Below are positions 41,524 to 52,975 of a stretch of 64,000 nucleotides of DNA, in pieces (the first letter of the stretch is position 1; each line of letters opens with the position of its first letter). Below the pieces are notes generated by a model. It ran no database searches and had not been told where the DNA came from. It saw only the letters and a list, made by a program, of their open reading frames with translations. Origin of the DNA: Torymus aiolomorphi (taxonomy: Eukaryota; Arthropoda; Insecta; Hymenoptera; Torymidae). Where the stretch lies: contig CM070876.1 of assembly GCA_036365515.1 (NCBI GenBank), forward strand, positions 136,359,894-136,423,893. Reading direction: 5' to 3'. Position numbers and translations under genes: made by a program.

Positions 41524-42121
41524 TGCTTTTCGATGAGTTTCTTCGACTCAGTAGCGAAGTCGACGAGCGCATAGAACAAGATCGTAATTCCTTCCTTCAT
41601 AGACATCTTACATACGCTCTTGATGAATATAAGAATATCCGGAAGATGCGCAACCTTGTCCTCCTGCCAAGGCATAAAGAGGAGCAGCTTCATGGTTATT
41701 CATCCGGCGAGGTAAATGCCCACTTTTTCTGGTACCTCCATTTCTCCTCTCGAACACTCAGATAATATTAATGATATGATACTTGTCATCTCACACTTCT
41801 CCTTGCAGGCGAGAGGGGTGGACTATGTTTCCCAAAAGGTGGTGTTGAAGGCGCTGCCGATTATTGGTGACTTTTTAGTGCGTAATTTCAACTACTCTTT
41901 TTGCCCAAGGCATTTTTCCAGGCTCCTGGAAGAAAGAACAATTGATTGTTTTGAAGAAGTTCGTAACACCGTCTTCTGTTTCGGAATTACGTCCCATTGC
42001 GCTATTGTGCTTTCTCTCCAAGGTACTTCAAAAGATCTCTAATACTCAAATCACGAAATACCTAAATGAATACAATTTATATTATCCCTTCCAGTGCAAA
42101 TACAATTTCGTTATCTCATAA
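41523..42121 (+). pseudogene. LINE reverse-transcriptase fragment (jockey-like)
   Basis: Three frames in order give one protein: EEQLHGYSSGEVNAHF, then SPLEHSDNINDMILV with ARGVDYVSQKVVLKALP, then GIFPGSWKKEQLIVLKKF and SVSELRPIALLCFLSKVLQK. The last is the RT-2a/2 region upstream of the active site, typical of jockey-type elements (S.LRPI.LL...K..E/Q). It ends at a stop near 42118, before the YxDD box. Both ends are missing. The frameshifts near 41730 and 41890 show an old fragment. Confidence 0.7.
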
Positions 42122-43282
42122 ATCAGTCTTTGAGAAAAATAAAAATCCTTTCATTTTGCACATTTACGTTTACGTATTCGATTACCATTGATGTTTGTGA
42201 TTAAGATATTGTCGTTCGGTCGCCGACGGAAGAAGAGGTTCGCATTATTCTATCTTCGTCCGATTGCGCTTACCCGTCAGATTGACGTAACGCGTGCCTG
42301 AGTTTACAACAGAAGAAGGATCGGAGCGCTGGCGCGGTCAACTCGCACTCGGAGGCATGCGTATAGCTTCTCTCCTCAAAAATTTTTCTATATCTACTGA
42401 ATCTATATTTAGCTTCGACAAGTACAAGTGACTAAGAGAATTATAACCAAGTACGAACTACTTTCGAAAAGTCATAAATATTATTTAATAGAACAATTGA
42501 CTTTGAACCAGGTGCATTTAATTAGTATATTTTTTGGCTAGTGTGCCGAAAGTACCACTTTCGCTCCAGGCGCCTGATCACGAATGTTGTATTTTCGGCC
42601 TCGCTAGGCAAAAATAGTACATTATGCAACAAGAACGTAAAATGCTTGCACTCAATGATACATTTTGAGAATGAAACATTTTACGTTCCTGGTAGCATAT
42701 ATGTTTTTGTGCAAAGGGCCCAAACTGACTTTTCGGGACCCGTATAAAGGTCGCGAAATACTAAATGTATTTTGTAGACTAGGCCTTACATTTAGTATTT
42801 CGCGGACTCTATACGGGTTGCAAAAATTCATTTTGCGGCCTGAGGACAAAAAAATCGTCTACGCACCATGGGGGCACATAAAGAATGTCTCAGATCGCAT
42901 GTTTGTCACCCTCGCCTGTGTAATATAATATTATTTTTGTTATTTAACAATTTATGAGCGATTTCAGCATTTTTTTTCTTTTTGTTTTATCAAAATAGCT
43001 CGGTTCTGATGGGTTTTATCAAAAAAGTGCAAGAGAAATTTTATTTATTATTAAATTTACTACAAAAGTAGACCTTAATGGAGTCTCTAAAATTAATGGT
43101 AAATTTTCAAAAAACCGCCAAAGTTGAGAAATGTAATTTTTTTCATTATTCAATATTGTTTTCAAAAATCACCAAAAAGACTAACAAATTCTTGGATAAC
43201 AAGCTTTTATCAATGCAAAAGTGCATGCCAAAGCATACAAATATGATTATTATCGATGTTATTGAAGGTTGATTTTTTTTTT
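42122..43282. other. Non-coding; dispersed repeat and a hairpin
   Basis: 42541-42640 resembles 60410-60510, and in inverse 63690-63780 (accact, gcgatc or gatcacg, aaaatagtac blocks). 42733-42767 and 42787-42820 form a hairpin around acccgtata and cgcgaaatactaaatgta. No gene is supported. Confidence 0.5.
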
Positions 43283-44375
43283 CGATTTCTGTCAGTCCCA
43301 TGTACTCAGGATAATCAGTTGAAAAGTTCAAGTGAGCCCCAAGAGAAGAAACAGCTTTGAAAGTCGCCGCGAATTAAGGTTTATTGTGTATCCTTGCATT
43401 GAACGGGATTGCGGCTATCGAGATGATCTATGATAAAATAATGTCTATATTTATTGTATCACGGTGAAAAGTATATTCTTACTTAACCTGATTGCGGCGA
43501 TCGTAATGCTCTATGAAAATACAATTTCTTTATTTAATACTGAATCGATCTGCGAGAGTCTCATTATTATAGGACAATTATATAAAAAGTTCAAGAGGTG
43601 TCTGGCCTTTTGAAAATGGCCGTACGAGACCCAAGTACCTGTTGAGTTCATCTAGCAGATCCATTGCAATGTTTCCGTAGAAGTCAGTTTGTTTTTTTTA
43701 TATTTAATCGATTTCTGTCGGTCCCATATACTCAGCATAATCTCTCGAACAGTTCAAGTTGGCCCAGTCGCGAGAAATAGCAGCCGCTGCGTATCACGGT
43801 GAAAAGTATATTCTCACTTAACTTGATTGTGGCGATCGTAATGCTCTATGAAAACATAATGTCTTTATTTAATGCTCAATCGGTCTGCGATAGTCTCATT
43901 GTCGTAGAAAAATTGTATAAAAAGTTCAAGAAGTATGAGGACTTTGATAAAGGGCCACACGAGACGCAAGTACCTGTTAAGTCATCTAGAAGTTTCATTG
44001 CAATGACTGCGTCGAAGTCAAATTGTTTCTTTACTTTTATACGATTTCTGTCGGTCCCATGTCCTCGTGATAATAAGTCGAAAAGTTCAAGTTGGCCCAG
44101 TCGCAAGAAATAGCAGCCGCTGCGTAGCACGGTGAAAAGTATATTCTCACTTAACGTGATTGTGGCGATCATAATACTCTATGAAAACACAATTTCTTTA
44201 TTTAATGCTGAATCGATCTGCGAGAGTCTCATTGTCGTATGACATTTATATAAAAAGTTCAAGAGCTCTCGGGCATTTTGAAAAAGGCCGTACGAGATCA
44301 GCAGTTCCATTGGAATGTCTGCGTTGAAGTTAAAATGTTTTTTACTTTCATTCTATTTCTGTCGGTCCCATGGCC
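43283..44375 (+). repeat. Tandem array, unit about 335 bases
   Basis: cgatttctgtcggtcccat recurs at 43283, 43709, 44042 and, shortened, 44353. cacggtgaaaagtatattct recurs near 43461, 43797 and 44130. The units share ttaacttgattgtggcgatc, a ctctatgaaaac block and ttcaagttggcccagtcg. The first unit is longer by about 90 bases. Confidence 0.85.
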
Positions 44376-46129
44376 TCCTTTCGGCATCCTTATCCTAGCA
44401 AGTTCTTTTCTATATTAGTTTTCAATATGTCAATTTTTTTTTTTTTATAAATGACAATCTATTATAAAATGTGTCTATAAGTAAAGTGCTTTTATGCGTA
44501 TAATGCTTTCATAAATTTTCCATTATCATAGTATGAAATGTTACTGTAAGAAGCTGAAAAGTACAAAAATATGAATAAAATAAAAAATTAGAAAAAAAAG
44601 TTAAGAAAGACAGTAATTATTTGCTCAAATTTTTTTATCAGCCATATGCAAACATGCTGTTCAGAAATTCGACATATTGTATGATGTATGTATTGTACAT
44701 ATTGTATGAAATTTTTGTAATAAATATTATATAAATAAATTAAGCAATTTTAACTTCAAAAATATTTCTTATCTTATATATAAGATAGAAACTGCATTAC
44801 ATTTAATTGTATAATAATCAACGTTTGTACAAATGCTGAAACTCCACTAAATTTGAAAGAATCCCTTTCAAAATCTTTCGCCACAAAAGGGAAACGAAAC
44901 TGATTTATACTTTCAACACATCAAATGAATCTATTACCATCATACTTCTTGTTTTATACTCCGCTTCGACAACCTCTTAGAACGGCACTATATAAACCAC
45001 CGATTAAAGTAAATCCTATCATGACGATCACAAAACCTAAGCGGATTCGTCGTCTTCGAGGTGCCTTGCAGGCAGTTTCCGATACCCCCAACACCAGCCG
45101 GAAGAACAAAATGATGCTTTATTAGCAAATTTATTTATTTATCGTTATCCGAGACGAGGGAGAGAGAAAGAGGGACGACGTAGCCGCGGAGGGCGCAACT
45201 TCCTCCCGAGCGTCGAAATCGAGGGAAAAGCTTTTTTTATGTGAACTTCTCTCACGGGTTAGGAAGGAGAGGGCTTTTACGATATGCAGAGCGTGATTTA
45301 TGACTTCAAAGTTCTTAATGCTCGAAAATGCTCTAAGTTTCCATCTTTTTTTCTTTTTTTTTTTACAGCCGAGGACGCGGAACGGGTGTGCGCGAGTGTC
45401 TTCAGGCACTTAATTAGTATGCTTTTGGTGGAAGAATGAATTGAGGAATAGTTAATGTTTTGTGAATGGGTTTTTTAATACATTGATTGGGGTAATTTAA
45501 AGTAAATAGAATTAAGGGATAAATATATAAATTCATAGTTATAAATGAAAAGTATCTTTAAAATATGAAATACATGGGATTGTTCTTTATTTATATTTAC
45601 GGTGATAATTATGCTATTTCGTTGGTTTGTATCTATAATATTTTATAGATATTCGAGTATGTAAATATAGAAAAACGTACTGCGTTACAATTAATGAGTT
45701 TAAAATTAATATATTCTTATTAATAACTGATTTTAAGGTGATAGCTACAGCGTAAGCTGTAGACTCTATGAAAATTCTCGAAAACGTTACATCTCACATA
45801 ATACGAGGATGAAAATTATTTCGTGTACTTAATAAATAACCACTGCTAATCCAGCTAAAGTTGAAATTTTAATTAAAAACTAAGAGCACCCTATCTCTAG
45901 GAAGAAATTTAATTTTTAGTATACTAACAAGAAATTTTTCTATGACTCGGCCACGCGTACAGACCTTACTTATTAAAACGTAAGCGCGATTAACAATATA
46001 TAACTAATATATTGCAACGGTTGCATAAGGTGCGGCCCATCCGAACCGGTGGATAAGGAATTCCACCCTTAATTATACGACAGAATATTAAAATGAAATT
46101 TGCATGAACATCAGTTTGAGGCCCGCTAA
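44376..46129. other. Nothing recognised
   Basis: AT-rich sequence. A GC-richer part at 45150-45400 has no family resemblance in any frame. Confidence 0.5.
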
Positions 46130-46511
46130 TCTATTATTTCGTAATGTTCCGGATCGAATTTCATACCGCCAATTTTTTTACAAGGCTATGGCAATAACTG
46201 GAAGAAATATCAGCCACATAATTTGTCTAAAAGTAATAAAATCCCGAGTGGCGATTTTTTTTATCGATATTTAGTGTATTTTTCGCTATATTAGCCCCTT
46301 TACATCCCTGAATGGAAATGATCCGGATCGAATTTCGTATCGCCAATTTTTTTACAAGGCTATGGCAACATCTGAAAGAAATATCATCCATAAAATTTGT
46401 CTGAAAGTATTAATCACTTGAGTGTTGATTTTTTTTATCGATATTTACGTGTATCTATTTTAGCCACCTCACGCACCCGCATGGAAATGTTCCGGATCGA
46501 ATTTCATATCG
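46130..46511 (+). repeat. 173-base satellite array, left part
   Basis: Units start ccggatcgaatttcatatcg at 46149, 46323 and 46492. The last is cut after catatcg by the gypsy LTR. The array resumes at 57050. Confidence 0.9.
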
Positions 46512-47919
46512 TGTCACGGGGTGGATTTTCGGGCTAAGGCACGTTTCACCTGCGTAACTTAGCGGTTCAATTCCATATCTCTCGGTTCAACTCCCGGAGA
46601 TGTAATAGCCAGATTATGCAACGGACGCTACAACGTCGTGCAATGTTCACCTAATCTGGTTACTTATCGTGCAACACGCAAGTCGAAGACTTGCGCTTTG
46701 TTTCTCACCAGTGACTCGAACTCTCCTCTCGTTTACTGGTTCGTGTGTCGGCTGCTCAGATGAAACGATACGTTTTCTCTTACGTAACGACCGCGGAGGC
46801 GGCGGGGAACGGGGAATGATTAGGTCGCGAAATAATAACTCGAGAGGTTAAATGTTAATAATAAAAGACTATTGTTTATTAAATAAAAGAAGTTGTGGTG
46901 TGACAATGGATCAGAAATATAAAAGAAATGAATTTAGGTTTGCGTATTCCCTATCTAAACGGTGCGCCAGCACGTTACCTCTGACGTCAGCTGCCTCGGA
47001 GACTAACGTCACGCTCGCGGTAATTTACGCCGCGCACGTGAGGTATAATACGCCTCACGTGTGCGGTACTCTACGCGCGCGCTCACCAAGTAAAGCGACG
47101 AAGTGTGAGAGCAGTCGCGATCGCCGCGCGACGCACACACGTATAAGTGTGAGAGAGAGGGCACACGGCGGGTTTACACGTGTGCGCTCCTGTTGTGCGC
47201 ACTCACCGGCTTTGAAAAAGCCGGTGGTTTGACCTCGCGTTTAACCTTGCTGAAGTGCGAGCCCGATGCCTACACTCTCTTCTCGCACTTGCTCTCACCG
47301 CACGAGAACGCCTACTCGAAGCCGATGTCCAGGTACGACGTGCCTGGACAAGCGGTTACGCGGAGTTAATACGCGGCGCGGAAGAATGCGTGCACGCTTA
47401 CCTTTTACCCAATTTAGCAACGGCTCAAGTAGTTGATCGGTCTCGGACGTGTCTGGTCTTACTTCCTGAGTGGTATAAAAATCTTGATGCTGCGGTGGAG
47501 CGGACACGAAAAGTGCTATTACTTCCTCCAGACACTAAGTGGTTTGAGTGCGGCAGGTGATACTATCCTGTCGCATTTGAACTTTGCACTTTCACGCGCG
47601 AAAACCGCAGAAGTACTTCAATACACTATTTTTGTATATCATGAGCAAAACTCTCGTGATTCGCGCTCTGACACGGTACTTCTCTTCAAAAGAACGAACG
47701 AGTCTTCTTTTAATAACAGGCGAAACAAGGTGGAGCGAAACGAAAAGCAGTTGCAGAATACCGTAGCGAACTATAAAATGGCCGTCGTGGCTCGCCGCGG
47801 TCCGCTAGTCATCACGTCGATGCAGCTCAGATTCTGCATCGACGCGCCATCTCGCGTTCACGCGCATGAGTTACTTCAACTACGGCTTATACTCGACGTC
47901 GGTACGGCAGGCCGTGACA
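46512..47919 (-). repeat. 3' LTR of the minus-strand gypsy element
   Basis: Pairs with 55649-57049. The small frames inside it occur identically in both LTRs and are not genes. On the minus strand it is the downstream LTR. Confidence 0.95.
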
Positions 47920-47929
47920 CCCCCCACCC
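47920..47929 (-). promoter_or_regulatory. Polypurine tract
   Basis: On the minus strand gggtgggggg lies directly before TGTCAC of the 3' LTR. Confidence 0.75.
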
Positions 47930-48053
47930 AGATGTCACTTATCTCCTGATATGGGACTCTGCAATTCAATCCGGCGTCCCTAATACCTGAAAAGGGCTAA
48001 GGTTCTAGAAATACAAAGAATAATAACAAAAAAAAATAATCGGCGCCGCTTAA

Positions 48054-49154
48054 TCATCCGAAATTTTGCTGATGTTTCTGCCGATAATAAAACGGGTTGA
48101 GTGAGTCGTGATTCGCGGCTCCAGGGCAGGTAGCTGGATTGCGGACGTTGAGGTGCCCGCAAAAGAAGCACCGTCTCGGTTGTCGTGGTTCTCCGGGCAG
48201 ACGCCGGCCAGAAGAAAGGGACCTCGGGGGCCCGGTAGATCCCGCAGGAGCGGGTGCCTGGCGACCCCTCGAGGGCCTTCTCCTAGACTTACTCCTCTGG
48301 CGGTTCTTCGGTCTGCCCGGACGGGACTCCTTTATGGGTACTGTTGTCACACCAGGGGTAGGCGTCCTCCTACTCCTGGCTACTTCTTCCTCTTCTGCCC
48401 TGGCCCTCGCGAGTTCGGCCTGGACCCGGGCCATCTCCTTTTCTTTGGCCTCGCGGAGGCATCGAGCTTTCTCCAAGGCTTCGCGATTTTCGCGAGCCTC
48501 GCGAGGCCTACTCTCGTTTCGCTGTCGGCGAAACTCGACTGCCGCCGCGAGCTCTTCTTTGCGGCCCAGGATCAGGTTAAACCACTTTTCGGAGTGGACC
48601 CTCGCCCCTTCATAATCGTGGAAGTTATTCCACTCCTTCATGACGGCCTCTTCCTTTTCTGTAGCCAACTGGGATAGCTCTCGAGATGCTACCAAGTTGG
48701 CTTCGAGTTTCATCCAAGTGACCGACATGGGGGAGCGACCTTACAACTCACACGACTCGCAATTCTCCGCAGGCTCCTCTACCTGCGGAGTATCGTGGGC
48801 GAGGCTCTCCTCACTGGCCCAACTCTTCCGTTTTTCCGACTCCACAGGCTCCACTACCTGTGGAGCCGACGACTCCTCTTCAATCTCGCTACTCTGGCTA
48901 ATTACCAGAGTAGCAACATCTGTCTCGGTCTTTGGCCGACGCAGGATCGACCGTGTTGGTGGTGGAACTACTGGCTCCCCTGCCGGTAGTTCCTCGATAG
49001 TTAAGGAGGATCCCTCCGCGACTCCTCCTAAAATGGCAGGTATTCCGGCACCTGGTATTATCCGGTCAGGTGTCGGAGGCATCAGCTGCACCTGTGCCAA
49101 CAGCTGGCCTACAAGCTCGAGGAGCTGCTGCTGGTTCAGTTGTCCAAGACTCAT
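48054..49154 (-). pseudogene. Third reading frame of the gypsy element, one stop
   Basis: The ATG at 49154, 27 bases after the pol stop, opens MSLGQLNQQQLLELVGQLL. A Pro- and Glu-rich part follows. A TAA at 48741 interrupts an otherwise single frame of 366 codons. After it come VTWMKLEANLVASREL, a long charged coiled coil (REALEKARCLREAKEKEMAR, ARARAEEEEVARS), an Arg/Ser/Pro-rich basic part (RPKNRQRSKSRRRPSRG) and a zinc-finger-like CFFCGHLNVRNPATCPG. It has no signal peptide or membrane segment, so it is not an envelope gene. The coiled coil, basic part and zinc finger recall a nucleic-acid-binding accessory or duplicated gag-like protein. Confidence 0.7.
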
Positions 49155-49180
49155 CCTGTGGACAGAGGAGAAGATAGCGT

Positions 49181-52100
49181 TTATCCTCGGGAACCGTAGT
49201 TCGGATTCGCGCGTGTTCTCCGAGGGGACGTCGAGATGGGGTCGCAGGTTAGTACGCGATACTGTGAACTTTTCGGTCGACCACGAGGTCGTTTTGGGGG
49301 CTCGCTCGCAACAGGAACGGGGTCGGTCGGTGCAGGAGAAGTTTCGCCTGGCCTTCTCGTGACTCTCGCAGTCTTTCTCGGCCTACCTCTCCCGCGAGCT
49401 TGCGTTGTCACGCCAACCTCGTCCTGATTTTGCCCAGCGCCCGCTGGCGGCTGTGTTCTAGCAAGTGGCGGGTCGCTCTTCGCCATTTCTTCTTCTTCCC
49501 CCGGTGGTTGGGCGACGTCATCCTCTCCTTCAGTTATATCGCGCTCGTTTGTTTCCTCGTTATCCTCGGGCTCTTTTCCAGCGAAGTATGGCTTTAAGTG
49601 TTCTGCATGGACCAGGTCTTCAACATCTCCTTCCTGATCCACCAGTTTGTACGTGTTGGGCCCTTTCTTCTCCAAAATTTCGTAAGGGCCAACGTATTTC
49701 GGTGCCAACTTCTTCCACACGCGATCTCCGACCTCGAACTTCGGTTCTCTCCGCCTGACGTCATATATCTCAGCATGCCTCTCTTGTTCTTCTCTTGAAC
49801 GGTGACCAGCATCATCTAGCATATTGCTGAGATTTTTCATCTTTTCTAATCAGGCGTCTTCGTCCTCTTGAACAGCAGTCTCTTCTACTACCTGATCTTT
49901 CTCCCTCCTCTTAGTCCCGGGAGGCACTGGCTCTCTGCCATAATTTAACAAGGCTGGCGACTTACCAGTGGCGCTATGGGGTGCATTATTTAGCGCAAAC
50001 ACTAGTTCAGGTAGCTTCTCATCCCAAGTATTATGGTTTCCCTCCACAAATGCCATAGTACTGGTCTTAAGGGTTCTATTAACTCTTTCCACCGAATTCA
50101 CTTGAGGGTGGTAAGGTGGAGTATGAGAGTGATGAACCCCTATCTCGTCTAGATATTGGTCTATTATCCTGTTTTTAAATTCGGTTCCGTTATCGGAAAG
50201 GAAGACCTCGGGTGCGCCATATCGTAATACTATCCTATTCTTCAACTCTTTTCGGATAGTCTTACCGTTGGCTTTCCGGATAGGAATATACTCTACCTAT
50301 CGAGTGAATAAATCCTGGAAGACCAAGATATACTCAAATCCGGCCTTGCTCCGGATAAAAGGACCCGTTATATCCGCCGCGACGACTTTCCAAGGCTTAT
50401 GAATAACTCGCCGCCCCATCAAACAAAAGGGTGGCCTTTGTTCTTCCTTGCACTGCTGGCATATCAAACATGTTCTGACATGTTCCTTTACTGACTTGTA
50501 GTATCTCGGCCAGTAATAATATCGGGATACTCTCGCGAAGGTCTTCTCTCTTCCGAGATGTCCAGCAGTAGGGTCGTCGTGACATTCCAAGAGAACATTC
50601 TTCCTTTCCTCCTCAGGAACTACCAGTTTCCATGCATTGTCATCTACGCCTAAATCCTCCTCGATATCTTGATTTGGACGATACATGTATAGCTGGCCGC
50701 GTAATACTTTTCACCTAGGATAAGTATTAGGTTCTTCTAATACCTTTTTCTGCCAGCCGAGGTACCACTCGTCTTTCGTGGTTACTGCCCACGAGACGGC
50801 GCCTACGACTGGTTGCTCTTCGTCCTCGTCTTCTTCACACATTCTCGATAATGCATCCGGCACGCAGTTGAGACTCCCTTTGCGATGTTCAACTTCGAAG
50901 TTGTGCATCTGCAGCCTAAGCGACCATCTTGCTAGTCTACCTGTCGGGCTACGCAGTGACCGAATCCAACGCAGGCTGCTATGGTCGGTCACTACGAGGA
51001 AATTATATCTCTTTACGTATGCCCGAAACTTCTCGATAGCCCATAACACCGCAAGACACTCTCTTTCTGTTACTGAGTAATTTCGCTCAGCTTTAGATAG
51101 TGAGCGACTCGCAAACTCCAAGACTCGCTCCTGGCCGTCTATCACCTGGAACAATACGGCCCCCAAACCAGAATTACTTGCGTCAGTTTGTATGACAAAG
51201 CGCGAAGCGAAATCCGGACGGTGTAGGACCGGAGCTGAGGCTATGAGTGCCTTGATGTGGTCGAAGGCTTGTTGTTGTTCCTCTTCCCACACGTACCTGA
51301 AGTTTTTCTTCGTTAGGCGTGTGAGATGGTCGGCGATCGTGGCAAAATCGGGAAGAAACTTCCGATACCACGATGCCATACCGAGGAATCGCCTTAACTG
51401 TTTTAGGTTCTTAGGCGCAGGGTATTGCATAACCGGAGCTATCTTATCTGGGTCTGGTCTAAACCTATCTCGGTTAACGAGAACACCAAGATATTTTACC
51501 TCAGATCTACCAAATACGCTCTTCTCTCGGTTGATCGTGAGGCCTGCCTCATTGATTCTTGCCAATACGCGTTCTAACATCGCTAGATGCTCTTCAAAAG
51601 TCTCTGTTACGATGATGATGTCATCTAAATAAGAGAACGCGTATGGCTCTAGTTCGGGCCCTATGACTCTGTCAATCATGCGCTGAAAGGTGGCTCCTGC
51701 ATTCGGCAATCCGTATGGCATTCTTTTAAATTGAAATAACCCCAGACCGGGTATTGATAATGCCGTAATCTCCCGCGATTCTTCTTTCAAAGGGATTTGA
51801 TGGTATGCGCTGCTCAGATCTAAGGTTGATATATAACGGACGGCATGGAGCTTCCGTAGGATCTGATCCATATTTGGCAGCGGATACGCATCTTCCTTTG
51901 CGGCGGTATTCACTTTTCTCATGTCGATCACCATACGATGTTTATTGCCAGCTTTCGGCACCATGAAAGCAGGACTGGCCCAGGGGCTCGACGAAGGCTC
52001 GATCAATCCGGCTGCAAGCATCTCTCGAACTTGTAGATGCATTTCCTCTTCCAATTTTCTGGAAATCGGGTATTGTTTCTGCCGGATTGGTCGAGTTTTG

Positions 52101-52975
52101 CCAATGTCTATCTCGTACTCGGCATAATTAGTGCAGCCGAGTGGAGCGTCTGCTGCTGGTAGTACTCTTGTTAAAAGAGCTTGTAAGCGCTGGTGTTCTT
52201 CCAGCGTAATATCGGCGAGACCCGCTGAAGAAGCTTTCATCGTGTCGATGGAGGCGATCCTGATCTGTGTTGGATCATTTGGGTCTGACGAAGAGACACA
52301 GGCTAATTCCAGTCCTACACTCTGACCGGATTTTCCCACTATCAGCCTGTTCTCTACGGGGTCGTGCGTTGTCTCAAATGCGCGGACGAAATTGTAACCG
52401 ACAGAACAGTCAACTTCCAGTTCTGGTATTATTGAAACCAGTATATCTCGTTTGACCCCGCCAAACTCGAACGGGAGTTCCACATGTCCCGTTACGCGGA
52501 GCAGGTTGTTGCCAGCACCTCTGGCGCCTGCTCCCATAGCTGGCCGGAACGTACGTCCGCATTCGATAGCTAGTTGCAGTCCTAACGATCCCATCACCGT
52601 TCTCGACGCTCCAGTATCGTATAGTGTCCGAATGCGGAACCCTCCGATCCCTACCTGTACCCACCAACGCAGCTCGTCGGGTTGTACAGAAATTTGATTG
52701 GAGCTAGGTTCTAGCTCCTTCATGGAGTCGTTCCGTTGTCCGACTTTCTCTTTGTCTGGATATTGTTCAGCCTTGACCTGACTGGCAGCTGCCACCAGGT
52801 CGGTTGGTATCTCGTCCTTCTTCCTCGACTCTTTCTGGGCCTCTAGAGTGGTCTCGGTGAATTTGGACCCATTCAATCTCGCCGGTTCTCGTTTCCCGAA
52901 CAGTCGGGGCAAAACGAGCGATGGTAACCTATTTTGCCGCAGCCCCAACACGTTATGGGTCCGGCCGGTTTGTCG
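49181..52975 (-). pseudogene. Gypsy pol: protease, RT, RNase H, integrase; three stops
   Basis: Pol opens in the -1 frame relative to gag, after a TAA near 52978. Domains: aspartic protease (TLYDTGASRTVMG, about 52615), RT (MVIDMRKVNTAAKEDAYPLP, LDLSSAYHQIPL, FKRMPYGLPNAGATFQRM, the catalytic SYLDDIIIV near 51625) and RNase H (VIQTDASNSGLGAVL, YSVTERECLAVLWAIEKF, VVTDHSSL). The integrase has a zinc domain (HLGREKTFARVSRYYYW, CLICQQC), the core (AADITGPF, LSDNGTEF, YHPQVNSVERVNRT) and GPYEIL in the C-terminal domain. The tail carries two AT-hook-like motifs. The stops at 50711, 50297 and 49850 are all in one unshifted frame. Confidence 0.93.

Noticed and set aside
41250..41693. Minus-strand frame with a long Glu-Arg repeat
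   Set aside because: Translation of the CT microsatellite; the same DNA in the plus strand leads into a LINE fragment.
35928..44375. Regular repeats considered as a CRISPR array
   Set aside because: The repeats are long, degenerate and without constant repeat plus unique spacer structure, in a eukaryotic context.
46669..47990. Frames of up to 185 codons, repeated at 55806-57057
   Set aside because: They lie inside the two LTRs of the gypsy element and run opposite to its transcription. Their conservation only reflects LTR identity.
48054..49154. Envelope gene of the gypsy element
   Set aside because: No signal peptide, cleavage site or membrane segment; it is a charged coiled-coil protein instead.
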